From the NCBI RefSeq assembly GCF_020150815.1, contig NZ_CP083723.1, forward strand, positions 930,001 through 994,000: a DNA stretch of 64,000 nt, read 5' to 3'. A model generated the notes under the pieces. That model saw only the letters and a program-made list of their open reading frames with translations. It ran no database searches and was not told where the DNA came from. Shown here piece after piece: positions 42,628 through 50,868 of this stretch. The translations under genes were made by a program, and so were the position numbers. How positions within the stretch are numbered: position 1 is the first letter of the stretch; each line of letters starts with the position of its first letter. The DNA comes from Haloprofundus salilacus (GTDB lineage: Archaea > Halobacteriota > Halobacteria > Halobacteriales > Haloferacaceae).

Positions 42628-43113
42628 TTACTCCTCGGCGAGTTCCTCGATGAGCGTCTCGACGCTGTAGCTCTGCAGCACGCGTTGGCTGTCGCGTAGC
42701 GTCGAGATGACGTACGTCGAGTTCGTCCGGTCGACTTCCTCGACGGCCTCGAACTCCGAGATGAGCCGTTCGACCATCTCGCTGCCGGTAAGTCGCGCGA
42801 TGACGATAAAATCCGTCTCACCCATCGTGAAGTACGCCTGCGTCACCCCCTCTATCTCCATCAGTTTCTCGCCGACGTCCTCGTACGAGCCACTGTAGTC
42901 GGCCAGCACCTCGACGATGACCGTGACGCCGAGACCGAACTCCTCTAAATCGACGTCGTAGAGGTCGTTCTCGATGATACCGTCCTCCTTCAGGTTGTTC
43001 AGCCGGTAGTGAATCGTCGACACCGGGATACCCGTCGCTTCGTGGAGGCGTTCGGGACTGCCGGTCCCGAGGTCGGAGATGGCCTTCAGAAGCGTGATGT
43101 CGCGTTCGTCCAT
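42628..43113 (-). CDS. Lrp/AsnC-family transcriptional regulator
   Basis: A 161-residue feast/famine regulator. The N-terminal winged helix (about 1-60) is RDITLLKAISDLGTGSPERLHE with the recognition helix TGIPVSTIHYRLNNLKEDGII. The RAM ligand-binding domain (about 68-150) has GLGVTVIVEVLADYSGSYED and YFTMGETDFIVIARL, with the G-x-x-D turn that binds effector amino acids. The last 12 residues are charged. It is divergent from the EamA exporter across 191 bp holding a strong dyad, so it probably controls that gene and itself. Confidence 0.93.
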   Translation of the reverse strand: MDERDITLLKAISDLGTGSPERLHEATGIPVSTIHYRLNNLKEDGIIENDLYDVDLEEFGLGVTVIVEVLADYSGSYEDVGEKLMEIEGVTQAYFTMGETDFIVIARLTGSEMVERLISEFEAVEEVDRTNSTYVISTLRDSQRVLQSYSVETLIEELAEE

Positions 43114-43153
43114 GGCCTGTCGGTTCGGACGACGCCCCTATGTAGTCACCGGC

Positions 43154-43188
43154 GATTGAAAGTTGAACGTTTCTCTAACTTTGCAATC
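43154..43188. promoter_or_regulatory. 35-bp dyad, candidate Lrp operator
   Basis: Left arm GATTGAAAGTT (43154-43164) mirrors right arm AACTTTGCAATC (43177-43188), with one unmatched G and a 12-base AT-rich centre. It lies about 41 bases upstream of the Lrp start, overlapping its probable promoter. Size and AT-rich centre suit an Lrp-type dimer site. Confidence 0.5.
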
Positions 43189-43265
43189 ATACAATCGAGG
43201 ATTCTCTAACGTCGACTCCTCGATATCCGTCACGTTCTATCTTAAACGATTCTGTTGTAGACAAG

Positions 43266-43273
43266 TTTAACAA
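43266..43273 (+). promoter_or_regulatory. TATA-like element of the EamA transporter gene
   Basis: tttaacaa, 32-39 bases before ATG 43305 in gacaagtttaacaactaggg. It implies a short or absent leader. Confidence 0.5.
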
Positions 43274-43304
43274 CTAGGGCTAATTACGAACGTGGTACGA
43301 ACCA

Positions 43305-44261
43305 ATGTCTCTCCGTCGTCTCTATCACCAACATTCGACCACAGTGTTGTTTACCCTCCTCGCGGCGTTCTGGGGAACCTCCTTCGTCGCCATCGAGGTC
43401 GGGCTTCACTACGTCCCGCCGCTGTACTTCGCGGGCGCGCGCTACGCCGTCGCAGGTGCAGTCGTCTTCGTGTACGCTGTCGCGACGAGCGACCGGTGGC
43501 TCCCCTCGGGCCGCGACGAGTGGCTCGTCGTGAGTATCGCCGGCCTGTTTCTCATCGGCGCGTACCACGGACTGCTGTACCTCGGCGAATTATGGGTATC
43601 GGGTCCCGTCGCTGCCGTCGTCATCAGCCTCACGCCCATCCTGACGGCCGCGTTCGCGAGCGCGCTCCTCCCGTCGAAGGGACTCGGTCTCGGCGAGATC
43701 ATCGGTCTCGCCTTCGGCCTCGTCGGCGTCGTCGTCCTCGTCGCTCCCGACCCGACAACGCTCGAACTGGGGTCGGTTCTCGGCGTCGCGCTCGTGTTCC
43801 TCAGCGCCGTCTCGTTCGCGCTCGGCTCCGTCCTGACGCGACCGCTCGAGTCCGACCTCTCGCTGATATCGATGGAGGCGTGGGCGATGCTGCTCGGCGC
43901 GGGGTCGCTGTTCGTCGTCGGCGCGCTGCGCGGCGAGTCGCTCGCGGCGGTCCACGTGACGCCCGTCGCCGTCGCGTCGTTCCTCTACCTGACGTTCGTC
44001 TCCGGCGTCGTCGGATTTCTCCTGTACTTCGAGTTGCTCGACCGAACCGGACCGACCGAGATCAACCTCGTCGGCTACGCCGAACCGGTGGTCGCGACGT
44101 TGGTGAGTGCGGCGTTCGTCGGTCACGTAGTCGAAGCGAACGCGCTCGTCGGGTTCGTCGCCATCTTCGTCGGCTTCGGCGTGCTGAAGCGCGACGCGCT
44201 CCGCGAGTTCGTCGTCGGCGACGCGCCGGTCGCGACCGACGCGTACCCGGACGCGGACTGA
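43305..44261 (+). CDS. EamA/DMT-superfamily transporter
   Basis: A 318-residue transporter with ten predicted helices arranged as two EamA repeats. Repeat one opens with LFTLLAAFWGTSFVAIEVGL and has LGELWVSGPVAAVVISLTPIL. Repeat two opens near VLGVALVFLSAVSFALGSVL and closes with ELLDRTGPTEINLVGYAEPV. EamA proteins mostly export amino acids or other metabolites. With the divergent Lrp-family regulator, amino-acid export is the natural hypothesis. ATG 43305 gives a short basic N-terminus before helix 1. Confidence 0.9.
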   Translation: MSLRRLYHQHSTTVLFTLLAAFWGTSFVAIEVGLHYVPPLYFAGARYAVAGAVVFVYAVATSDRWLPSGRDEWLVVSIAGLFLIGAYHGLLYLGELWVSGPVAAVVISLTPILTAAFASALLPSKGLGLGEIIGLAFGLVGVVVLVAPDPTTLELGSVLGVALVFLSAVSFALGSVLTRPLESDLSLISMEAWAMLLGAGSLFVVGALRGESLAAVHVTPVAVASFLYLTFVSGVVGFLLYFELLDRTGPTEINLVGYAEPVVATLVSAAFVGHVVEANALVGFVAIFVGFGVLKRDALREFVVGDAPVATDAYPDAD

Positions 44262-44305
44262 TCGCGTAGCAAAGAATCGAGACCACTCCCTCCCGCGATT
44301 CGCGG

Positions 44306-45598
44306 TCAGTCGGCCGAGAACAGCGAGCGACGCGGCGTCATGGCCTCTTCGACCTGCGTCCAGACCAGCACAACTCCGAGCGCCGCCAGCGACGCGCCGA
44401 AGGCGAACGGGACGACGAAGCCGAACGAGACCAGAAAGCCGGCGGCCAGGGGACCGAAGGCGACGCCGAAGCCGAACGCCATCGTCAGCACCGAGAGCGT
44501 TGACCCTGACTTCCCGTCGGGTGCGAGGTCACCCGCCAGCGCGAGCGCGGGCGCGAACACCATCGCCCCGGCCACGCCCTGCGCGAACCGGGCGGCGAAC
44601 ATCAGCCACGGGTCGTAGATGACTCCCTGCACCAGCGTCGTCGGGACCAGAAGGACCGTGCCGGCCACGATGAACACCTTCCGGCCGTAGAAGTCCGTCG
44701 CCCGGCCGATGGGAACCTGCAGGAATATCTGAGCCAGGACGAACGCCGCGAACTGGAGACCGAACAGCGTCGGTCCCTGGTCGAGTCGCGTGTTGATGAT
44801 GTCGCCCAGCGTGGCGAACAGCGCGATGCCGACCGCCATGAAAAAGGAGACGACGCCGAGCGTGAACACGGGGTCGAGAAAGCCCCGTCCGCTCCGGTCG
44901 AGAACGGAGAATCCGTCGAGAGCGCCCGCGTCCGCCTCGTCCGCCGCCGCGTCGGTCTCGATTTTATCGGGGTCGCGAATCAGCGAGAGGATGAGAAAGA
45001 AACTGACGCTCGCGGTGAGCGTGGCGAAGTAGAACGCCGCGTCGAAGCCGCTGAACTGGATTTGCGTTCCCCTCAGACCGACCGTGTACGGTCCGGCTGA
45101 GACGACGGCCCCCGCCGCGATGGGACCGACGCCGAAGCCGACGAGTCTGAACGTGTTGTACGTCCCCATGTTGCCGCCGCGGTTCGACTCCGACGCCAAG
45201 TCGTTGACTAGCGCGACGGTCGTCGGGATGATCAGCGCCCCGGCGACCCCCTGCAGCACGCGCAGTCCGACGAGGTGCCAGTACGCCGACGCCAGCGAAT
45301 ACGAAAAACTCGCCACGCCGATGAGCAGCAGTCCGGCCAGGACGAATATCTTTCGCCGACCCGTCCGGTCCGACAGTCGCCCGGTGAACGGCTGGAGCGG
45401 GCTGTTGACGAAGCCGAAAAGCGAGAGCACGACGCCGGTGACGGCGACCTCCGTCAATCCGAAGGTGTTCCCCGAGACGAGTTCGCTGCCGATGAAAAGC
45501 GGGAGAACGACGATGAGAAACGAGTTGCCCACCGACTCGGTCATCCGGGCCAACGCCAGCGCGAGCACCTGCGAGTTGACGCCCAGTCGGTTCGACAT
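44306..45598 (-). CDS. MFS transporter (multidrug efflux type)
   Basis: A 430-residue carrier with 12 predicted helices. Loop 2-3 reads GRLSDRTGRRKIFVLAGLL, a classical major facilitator motif; PTTVALVNDLASESNRGGNMG and GVGPIAAGAVVSAG fit DHA1-type efflux pumps (motif C-like glycines in helix 5). A central acidic loop (about 210-235) and a second RATDFYGRKVFIVAG repeat the motif in the C-terminal half. The substrate is unknown. It converges with the EamA gene, whose stop is 45 bp away. Confidence 0.9.
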   Translation of the reverse strand: MSNRLGVNSQVLALALARMTESVGNSFLIVVLPLFIGSELVSGNTFGLTEVAVTGVVLSLFGFVNSPLQPFTGRLSDRTGRRKIFVLAGLLLIGVASFSYSLASAYWHLVGLRVLQGVAGALIIPTTVALVNDLASESNRGGNMGTYNTFRLVGFGVGPIAAGAVVSAGPYTVGLRGTQIQFSGFDAAFYFATLTASVSFFLILSLIRDPDKIETDAAADEADAGALDGFSVLDRSGRGFLDPVFTLGVVSFFMAVGIALFATLGDIINTRLDQGPTLFGLQFAAFVLAQIFLQVPIGRATDFYGRKVFIVAGTVLLVPTTLVQGVIYDPWLMFAARFAQGVAGAMVFAPALALAGDLAPDGKSGSTLSVLTMAFGFGVAFGPLAAGFLVSFGFVVPFAFGASLAALGVVLVWTQVEEAMTPRRSLFSAD

Positions 45599-45777
45599 CA
45601 GTCCGAACTCACCGTACTTGACCGCGTCATACCCCCGGTTCGAAGTCTCGACGCAATACCGTTGTGGAAGCGGCGGCCGAGGAGCAAAAATCTCGTCGAG
45701 TTCCGCAACCGACCGGGACAGTTCGCTCGACCGCCGCGCTGCAAAACTATTTGCGCCGCTCGCGTGTCTGGACGGAC

Positions 45778-46212
45778 ATGCCGATTTACTTCGAAGACCT
45801 CACGGTCGGCGAGACGACCGAGTTCGGCAAGTACGAAGTGACGCAAGAGGAGATAGTCGAGTTCGCCGAGCGCTACGACCCGCAGTTCTTCCACGTCGAC
45901 CCCGAAAAGGCTGAAGAGACGATGTACGGCGGTCTCATCGCCTCGGGCTGGCACACGGCGTCGATGACGATGCGGATGCTCGTCGACGGGTTTCTCTCCG
46001 ACGCGGCCTCGCTGGGTGCGAAGGGCGTCGACGAACTCCGCTGGTACCGGCCGGTTCGCCCGGGCGACGTGCTGACCCTGCGCAACGAGGTACTGGAGAA
46101 GGAGGTCGAGAGCGACGAGCGCGGCCTCGCGCACGTCCAGACGACGACGCTCAATCAATCGGGTGAGGCGGTGTTCTCGATGGTCGGGGTGGTGATGTTC
46201 GGTCGCGAGTAG
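45778..46212 (+). CDS. MaoC-family (R)-specific enoyl-CoA hydratase/dehydratase
   Basis: A 144-residue single hot-dog protein. The hydratase-2 motif is present: FAERYDPQFFHVDPEKA with the catalytic Asp and His, then MYGGLIASGWHTASM. The C-terminal LRNEVLEKEVESDERGLA strand segment completes the hot-dog fold. Substrates may include crotonyl-CoA or other short acyl-CoAs, as in PHA synthesis or isoprenoid/fatty acid oxidation; context does not decide. ATG 45778 (MPIYFEDLTVGE) is the usual family start. The gene lies between an MFS gene and trmJ and is convergent with the latter. Confidence 0.9.
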   Translation: MPIYFEDLTVGETTEFGKYEVTQEEIVEFAERYDPQFFHVDPEKAEETMYGGLIASGWHTASMTMRMLVDGFLSDAASLGAKGVDELRWYRPVRPGDVLTLRNEVLEKEVESDERGLAHVQTTTLNQSGEAVFSMVGVVMFGRE

Positions 46213-46227
46213 CGGTGATTCGAGGGA

Positions 46228-46998
46228 CTACCGCCAGCGGTCGGGTTCGTCGTACTTCTCCAGCAGGTCGCGTCGGTGCCGGAGTTGTCGGTTCGTCCGC
46301 CGAAAGAGACCCAGAAGCGTCGAGATCTCGCGGTCGGTCGGGTGCGACCGGCCGACGAGACGGCGCATCAAGCGCGTCGTCTTCTGACGCTTGTGGTCGT
46401 CGTAACCGGTCGCGTTGAGCAGGTCGCCGAACAGGTCGTAGAAGCGCTCGATGTCCTCCTCGGGCGCGCGCGACCGTTCCACGTCGGGCAACTGTCTCTC
46501 CTCGACGGTCAACTCGCGGAGTTCGTACATGAGCACGGTCGCCGCCTGTCCGAGGTTGAGCACGGGGTACTCCTCGCTGGCGGGGATCGAGCAGATCTCG
46601 TCCATCCGCTCCAGTTCCTCGTTGTTCAGCCCCGTCCCCTCGCGGCCGAAGACGAGCGCTGTGCGCGTCTCGACCGATTTTAGGGTCTCACGGAGTTCGA
46701 CGGGGGTCTTGAACGGGTAGCGGATGTGCCGACGGCTGTCCTCGTTCGTGATGGCCGTGGTGGCGACGGTGTGGTAGTTCTCGATTATCTCGTCTAACTC
46801 GACCGTCTCCGCGTTCGGGAGCACGTCCTCACGGGCGTGTCCGGCGAAGCCGTAGGCGTCGCCGTCGCGGTGCAGTTCCGGCGGGTCGACGAGTTTCAGT
46901 TCGGAGAGACCGAAGTTCTTCATCGCCCGCGCGATGGTACCGATGTTGCCGGGCGTCTTCGGTTCGACGACGACGACGACGGGTTTCTGCCTGCTCAT
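46228..46998 (-). CDS. trmJ: TrmJ-like tRNA 2'-O-methyltransferase (SPOUT family)
   Basis: A 256-residue RNA methyltransferase. The SPOUT fold contains PKTPGNIGTIARAMKNFG (motif 1), ALVFGREGTGLNNEEL (motif 2) and LNLGQAATVLMYELRE (motif 3, the knot). The archaeal TrmJ methylates the ribose of position 32 of several tRNAs. The C-terminal 100 residues are helical and charged (DLFGDLLNATGYDDHKRQKT ... RRLVGRS), as in TrmJ proteins, and should help tRNA binding. ATG 46998 overlaps the stop of the upstream gene (ATGA), so the two are translationally coupled. Confidence 0.92.
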   Translation of the reverse strand: MSRQKPVVVVVEPKTPGNIGTIARAMKNFGLSELKLVDPPELHRDGDAYGFAGHAREDVLPNAETVELDEIIENYHTVATTAITNEDSRRHIRYPFKTPVELRETLKSVETRTALVFGREGTGLNNEELERMDEICSIPASEEYPVLNLGQAATVLMYELRELTVEERQLPDVERSRAPEEDIERFYDLFGDLLNATGYDDHKRQKTTRLMRRLVGRSHPTDREISTLLGLFRRTNRQLRHRRDLLEKYDEPDRWR

Positions 46999-47624
46999 TT
47001 CCGCGGATACTCTCGGCCGAGGTCGACGCCGTCGAGGTCCAGCTCCTCCGGTTCGTCCTCGTCGTCTGCGTCCGCTTCGGTCTCGGCGTCGCCGTCGCCG
47101 CCGACATCTGCCTCGTCCGCGTCGGGGCCGTACGCGCGCAGGTCGATGCGCTCGCCCTCGAACTCCTCGTTGAGGCGGTCCTGTAGTTCCTGGGCGTCGG
47201 GGGGACTCGGCATGTTCTCGGGGTCGGTCTCGACGTGTTCCATCCCGCCGTAGCCGTCGGGGGCGCGGCCACCGTCGGCGAACCACTCCTGAAACTCGTC
47301 GCGGAACAGTTCGTCGCCGACGAACTCGCGGCCGCCCGCCTCGCGGAACCAGTAGAGGAAGTCCGCCTCGTGCTGGTCGCAGAGGACGACTTCGTTGAGC
47401 GGTTCGCCGTAGACGATGGTCGCCTGTCGGCAGCGCTCGATGTTCTCGTCGCCGTGCACGAGGTAGCAGGCCTGACACGGCTTCTCTACGAGCAGGCTCA
47501 GGCGGAGGAGTCGCTGGCGGGGGTCCTCCGGAATCTCGTCAAGGGGTTTGAACTCACCCTCGTCGGTGAAGATTTCGGACTCCTCGAACCGCCATCCGCG
47601 GAGTCCGACGCTGACTTTCGCCAT
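46995..47624 (-). CDS. haloarchaeal conserved hypothetical protein with cysteine motifs
   Basis: A 209-residue soluble protein. Conserved-looking parts are VSVGLRGWRFEESEIF, RLLRLSLLVEKPCQACYLVHGD (CxxC), IERCRQATIVYGEPLNEVVLCDQH (further Cys and His) and ADFLYWFREAGG. The four Cys/His positions may form a zinc site. The C-terminal 60 residues are almost wholly acidic. I do not know a function. Its ATGA overlap with trmJ suggests an RNA-related role, but this is inference only. ATG 47624 is near the family-like opening MAKVSVGLRG. Confidence 0.72.
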   Translation of the reverse strand: MAKVSVGLRGWRFEESEIFTDEGEFKPLDEIPEDPRQRLLRLSLLVEKPCQACYLVHGDENIERCRQATIVYGEPLNEVVLCDQHEADFLYWFREAGGREFVGDELFRDEFQEWFADGGRAPDGYGGMEHVETDPENMPSPPDAQELQDRLNEEFEGERIDLRAYGPDADEADVGGDGDAETEADADDEDEPEELDLDGVDLGREYPRK

Positions 47625-47679
47625 TAGGCGGTGGTAGCCGGCGGTCGGATAAAAAGCACGTGACTTCGACGATGCTGAG

Positions 47680-48276
47680 TTACTGCGCCACTTCGACCGC
47701 CAGCCTGCGCTCGACGTACTTCGCCAGCACGTCCGCTTCGAGGTGAACCGGGTCGCTGACGTCCTTCTCCGAGAACGTCGTCAGCTGAAGCGTCTCGGGA
47801 ATCGCGGCGACGGTAAAGCTCCGGTCGCCATAGTCGGCGACGGTCAGCGACGCGCCGTCGACGGCGACGGCCCCCTTCTCTACGAGGTAGCCCGCAAACG
47901 AGTTGGGAACGTCGAAGACGAACTCGACGCCCTCGGCCTGCTCGCGGATTCCCGCGACGGTGCCCGTGGCGTCGACGGTTCCTTTGACGACGTGGCCGTC
48001 GAAGCGGCCGTCGGCGGGCATCGGTCGTTCGAGGTTCACCGCGTCGCCAACGCGGAGGTCCGAGAGGTAGGTGCGCCCCAGCGTCTCCTCGGTGGCGAAC
48101 GCCTCGAACCAGTCGTCGCTCCGGCGTTCGACGGTGAGACAGACCCCGCTGACGGCGACGCTTTTGCCGACGGCGAGGTCGGTCGCGAAAGCGGTTTCGA
48201 CGCGGAGACGGCGGCCTTCCGCGGCGGATTCGGTCTTCGAGATGGTACCGGTCGTTTCGACCAAGCCAGTGAACAT
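47680..48276 (-). CDS. ribE: riboflavin synthase (bacterial-type alpha chain)
   Basis: A 198-residue enzyme that dismutates two 6,7-dimethyl-8-ribityllumazine molecules to riboflavin. It shows the expected internal duplication of two beta-barrel lumazine domains: MFTGLVETTGTISKTESAAE starts the first, and GHVVKGTVDATGTVAGIREQ the second. SVAVSGVCLTVERRSDDWF and VAVDGASLTVADYGDRSFTV are the two matching SGxCLTV-type motifs. The C-terminal VLAKYVERRL is a family hallmark. This is the lumazine-family enzyme found in bacteria and haloarchaea, not the archaeal RibC type of methanogens. It is alone, with no rib cluster nearby. Confidence 0.95.
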   Translation of the reverse strand: MFTGLVETTGTISKTESAAEGRRLRVETAFATDLAVGKSVAVSGVCLTVERRSDDWFEAFATEETLGRTYLSDLRVGDAVNLERPMPADGRFDGHVVKGTVDATGTVAGIREQAEGVEFVFDVPNSFAGYLVEKGAVAVDGASLTVADYGDRSFTVAAIPETLQLTTFSEKDVSDPVHLEADVLAKYVERRLAVEVAQ

Positions 48277-48326
48277 GTGCTGACAGATGTGCGACCGTAT
48301 GAAATTCGTTATGGTTCTCAGAACTG

Positions 48327-49328
48327 TTATTGTTTACTCCCGGTCTGCACCTCGCGCTCCGCCTCGCGGAGTCGGGAGACCCGGTCGCTCACCGACGGAT
48401 GCGTCCGCAGGAACGTCCGGTAGACGAACGCCTCGTAGCGGTCCGAGTAGTAGGTCATCGTCGCCGGTCGGTCGCCCTCCGCGCCGAGCATGATCGGCTC
48501 GTCGGGTTCGACCTGTTCGGGCGAGACGACGGTGAACGCGGCGACGCTCCGGGCGCTCCGGAGGTCTTTGACCGGGTGTTTTCGGAGTTCCATATCGATG
48601 GACCCGAGCGCGCTCGCCAGCGACGCCGGGTCGCCGGTGATGGCGACGGCCCCGCGGTCGGCGGCGAGTTCGCGCACGCGGGAGAACGATGCGATGAGCG
48701 AGCGCCCAACGAACGAGAACAGACCGGCGACGAGGGCGACGACCAGCCCCGCAACTCCGATGACTCCGCTTTTACCTTCTCCGAGTTTCTCGGCGATGTC
48801 GTGCAATCGGCTCGCCGTCGCCGTTGGGAGCGAGAGCGCGGTCATCAGCGCCACGTCGCGGTTCTTCACGTGTGCGAGTTCGTGGGCGACGACGGCCCGT
48901 AGCTCCGCGTCGTCGAGCGCGCTGAGCATCCCGAGCGAGACGACGAGCGTCGCGCTGCCCGCCGTGTAGCCCGTGACGAACGCTTCGGGCGTGTCGTCAC
49001 CGGACACCGCGATGGCGGGCATCGGAAGGTGGGCTTGCTGGGCGACGCTGCTAGCGATGCGGTGAAGTCGCGGCAACGTATCGGCGTCCACCTCGTAAGC
49101 GTCCACCTCACCGACGACACGCGCGCCCTGCGTGAGCTCGAGCGCGGCGAGCGCGAGCAACACGATGCCGACGGGGACGAGCGAAACGTGCCACGGGAAG
49201 CCGAGAGACATCGCGGCGGCGCCGAATCCAGCGACGAAGGCGACGACGAACGCGACGGCGACGACGAGGAGGACGACGGCGAGCGCCATTCGAGTCAGGA
49301 GGGACCTGTCGATACGTTGAACTCTCAT
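48327..49328 (-). CDS. htpX: HtpX-like M48 membrane metalloprotease
   Basis: A 333-residue zinc protease of the membrane that degrades damaged membrane proteins. Two N-terminal helices (about 13-35 and 46-65) come first; HELAH (149-153) provides the two zinc His and the catalytic Glu. A second hairpin of helices (ALVAGLFSFVGRSLI) follows. The third zinc ligand is the Glu in RELAADRGAV. The C-terminal RTHPSVSDRVSRLRE is also an M48B hallmark. ATG 49328 is used; the AT-rich cgttgaactctcattcaaattctat just upstream could be the promoter. It is divergent from folP. Confidence 0.93.
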   Translation of the reverse strand: MRVQRIDRSLLTRMALAVVLLVVAVAFVVAFVAGFGAAAMSLGFPWHVSLVPVGIVLLALAALELTQGARVVGEVDAYEVDADTLPRLHRIASSVAQQAHLPMPAIAVSGDDTPEAFVTGYTAGSATLVVSLGMLSALDDAELRAVVAHELAHVKNRDVALMTALSLPTATASRLHDIAEKLGEGKSGVIGVAGLVVALVAGLFSFVGRSLIASFSRVRELAADRGAVAITGDPASLASALGSIDMELRKHPVKDLRSARSVAAFTVVSPEQVEPDEPIMLGAEGDRPATMTYYSDRYEAFVYRTFLRTHPSVSDRVSRLREAEREVQTGSKQ

Positions 49329-49506
49329 TCAAATTCTATAGCTCCGTCGCTCGTCGAGAATCGTCGTTACGCACTCTGGCGTCCATCGATCTTGTTTCGG
49401 ACAGCCCGTTGATAGTTATGGACGCCATTCCGCTCGGAAAACCCGACTGAATCCCCGAACTACCGACACCGCACGGCCTATCACGGATGCGTCCTACCGG
49501 AGATAC

Positions 49507-50685
49507 ATGCGAAACGTGGACGCCGCCGGTCTCGGCATCGGCGACGACTATCCGCCCCGTATCATGGGCGTACTCAACGTCTCGAAGGAGTCGCCGTACG
49601 AACCAAGCGTCTTCAACGACGTCGCCGAGGCGGCCGACTACGTCGACACCGCGCTCATCGACGAGGGCGCAGACATCGTCGACGTGGGTCTCGAATCGGC
49701 GAACAAGCGGTTCGAGGTACTCTCCGCGGAGGACGAACTCGAACGCCTCGACACCGCAATCGAGGTGCTGGAACACGTCTCCGGCGACGCGGTGTTCTCC
49801 ATCGAGACGCGGTACCACGAAGTCGCCGACGAGGCGCTCTCGCGCGGCTTCGACATGGTCAACGACATCTGCGGCTTCGCGGACCCGAAGATGCCCGCTG
49901 TGTGCGAGGCTCACGACGTCGCCATCGCCAAGATGGCAAGTCCGCCGGACCTCAAACGACCGGGAGCGGTCGAGGACGTCGACGACATATACGAGGCACT
50001 GAAGCGCAACGGCCTGACGGACAAGACCATCGTCGACCCGGCGTTCGGCGGGTGGTCCGAGGAGAAGACGCTCGAAGACGACCGCGAGACGTTCCGTCGC
50101 CTCCGGGAATTTCGCGGGCTCGGTCAGCCGATTCTCGTCTCCATCAACCGGAAGAACTTCCTCCGCGAACTCGCCGGCCGCTCCACCGAGGCGGCGCTGC
50201 CGGTCAGCCTCGCCGCCACCTCCATGGCGGTCGAGCGCGGTGCCCACGTCGTTCGCACCCACGACGTGACGGAGACGCGCGATGCGGCGCTCGTCGGCGC
50301 AGCGTTCGCGCGAGCGCGCGTCCGCGAGGACGGCGACGAGAGCGACGTTCGGGTCGAGGAACTCGACGTGACGACGCCGCACGAGGCGGCCCGGCACATC
50401 GAACGCGTCGGCGGCGACGAACGGGCCGCACCCGAGTTCGTCTCGAACGTGTTCGAGTTCTCGTCGCTGTCGCCCGAAGAGCGCGGAGCGCTCGTCGCCG
50501 CGACGAAGGAGTCAGGAGCGATGCTCGTCGGCGGCGACACGGGACGGGCGCTGCTCGTCGGTACCTCGGGTGCGATCACCCGAACTACGACCGCCGCATC
50601 GGGTGTCTCAGATGCCTTCGACGACGTTCTGGAGGAAGTCGCGGAAACATTCACGTACGAGAAAACTTATGGCGAACGGGCCTGA
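49507..50685 (+). CDS. folP: dihydropteroate synthase
   Basis: A 392-residue protein. The first 270 residues form the pterin-binding TIM barrel: MGVLNVSKESPYEPSVFND is the MGxLNVTPDSF motif variant, EGADIVDVGLESANKR takes the place of the GxSTRP loop, DMVNDICGFADPKMPAVCE is the DINS region, and IVDPAFGGW and LVSINRKNFLRELAG follow. The C-terminal 100 residues are an extra domain not present in bacterial DHPS. The altered motif residues make p-aminobenzoate condensation likely but not certain, and a methanopterin-pathway role is possible. Downstream mptE supports a pterin assignment. ATG 49507 is used. Confidence 0.88.
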   Translation: MRNVDAAGLGIGDDYPPRIMGVLNVSKESPYEPSVFNDVAEAADYVDTALIDEGADIVDVGLESANKRFEVLSAEDELERLDTAIEVLEHVSGDAVFSIETRYHEVADEALSRGFDMVNDICGFADPKMPAVCEAHDVAIAKMASPPDLKRPGAVEDVDDIYEALKRNGLTDKTIVDPAFGGWSEEKTLEDDRETFRRLREFRGLGQPILVSINRKNFLRELAGRSTEAALPVSLAATSMAVERGAHVVRTHDVTETRDAALVGAAFARARVREDGDESDVRVEELDVTTPHEAARHIERVGGDERAAPEFVSNVFEFSSLSPEERGALVAATKESGAMLVGGDTGRALLVGTSGAITRTTTAASGVSDAFDDVLEEVAETFTYEKTYGERA

Positions 50686-50868
50686 ACCGAGCAAGTGGAC
50701 GCCGGAACGGCACGCGGGTAGGGGTACTTGGTGCCACTCCGGCCCATACCGTAATATTATCGCCGAGCGTTCGCCCCGCGAACACCGGCGACGCGATTCG
50801 ACGTGCGTAGCGACGCGAACCCTCACGAACCGCGAGCGACTGCCCTCTCGGCCGAGGGGGTCCGCGGC

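Noticed and set aside
43284-46158. Minus-strand frames opposite the EamA and MaoC genes
   Set aside because: They lack motifs and are antisense to well-supported genes.
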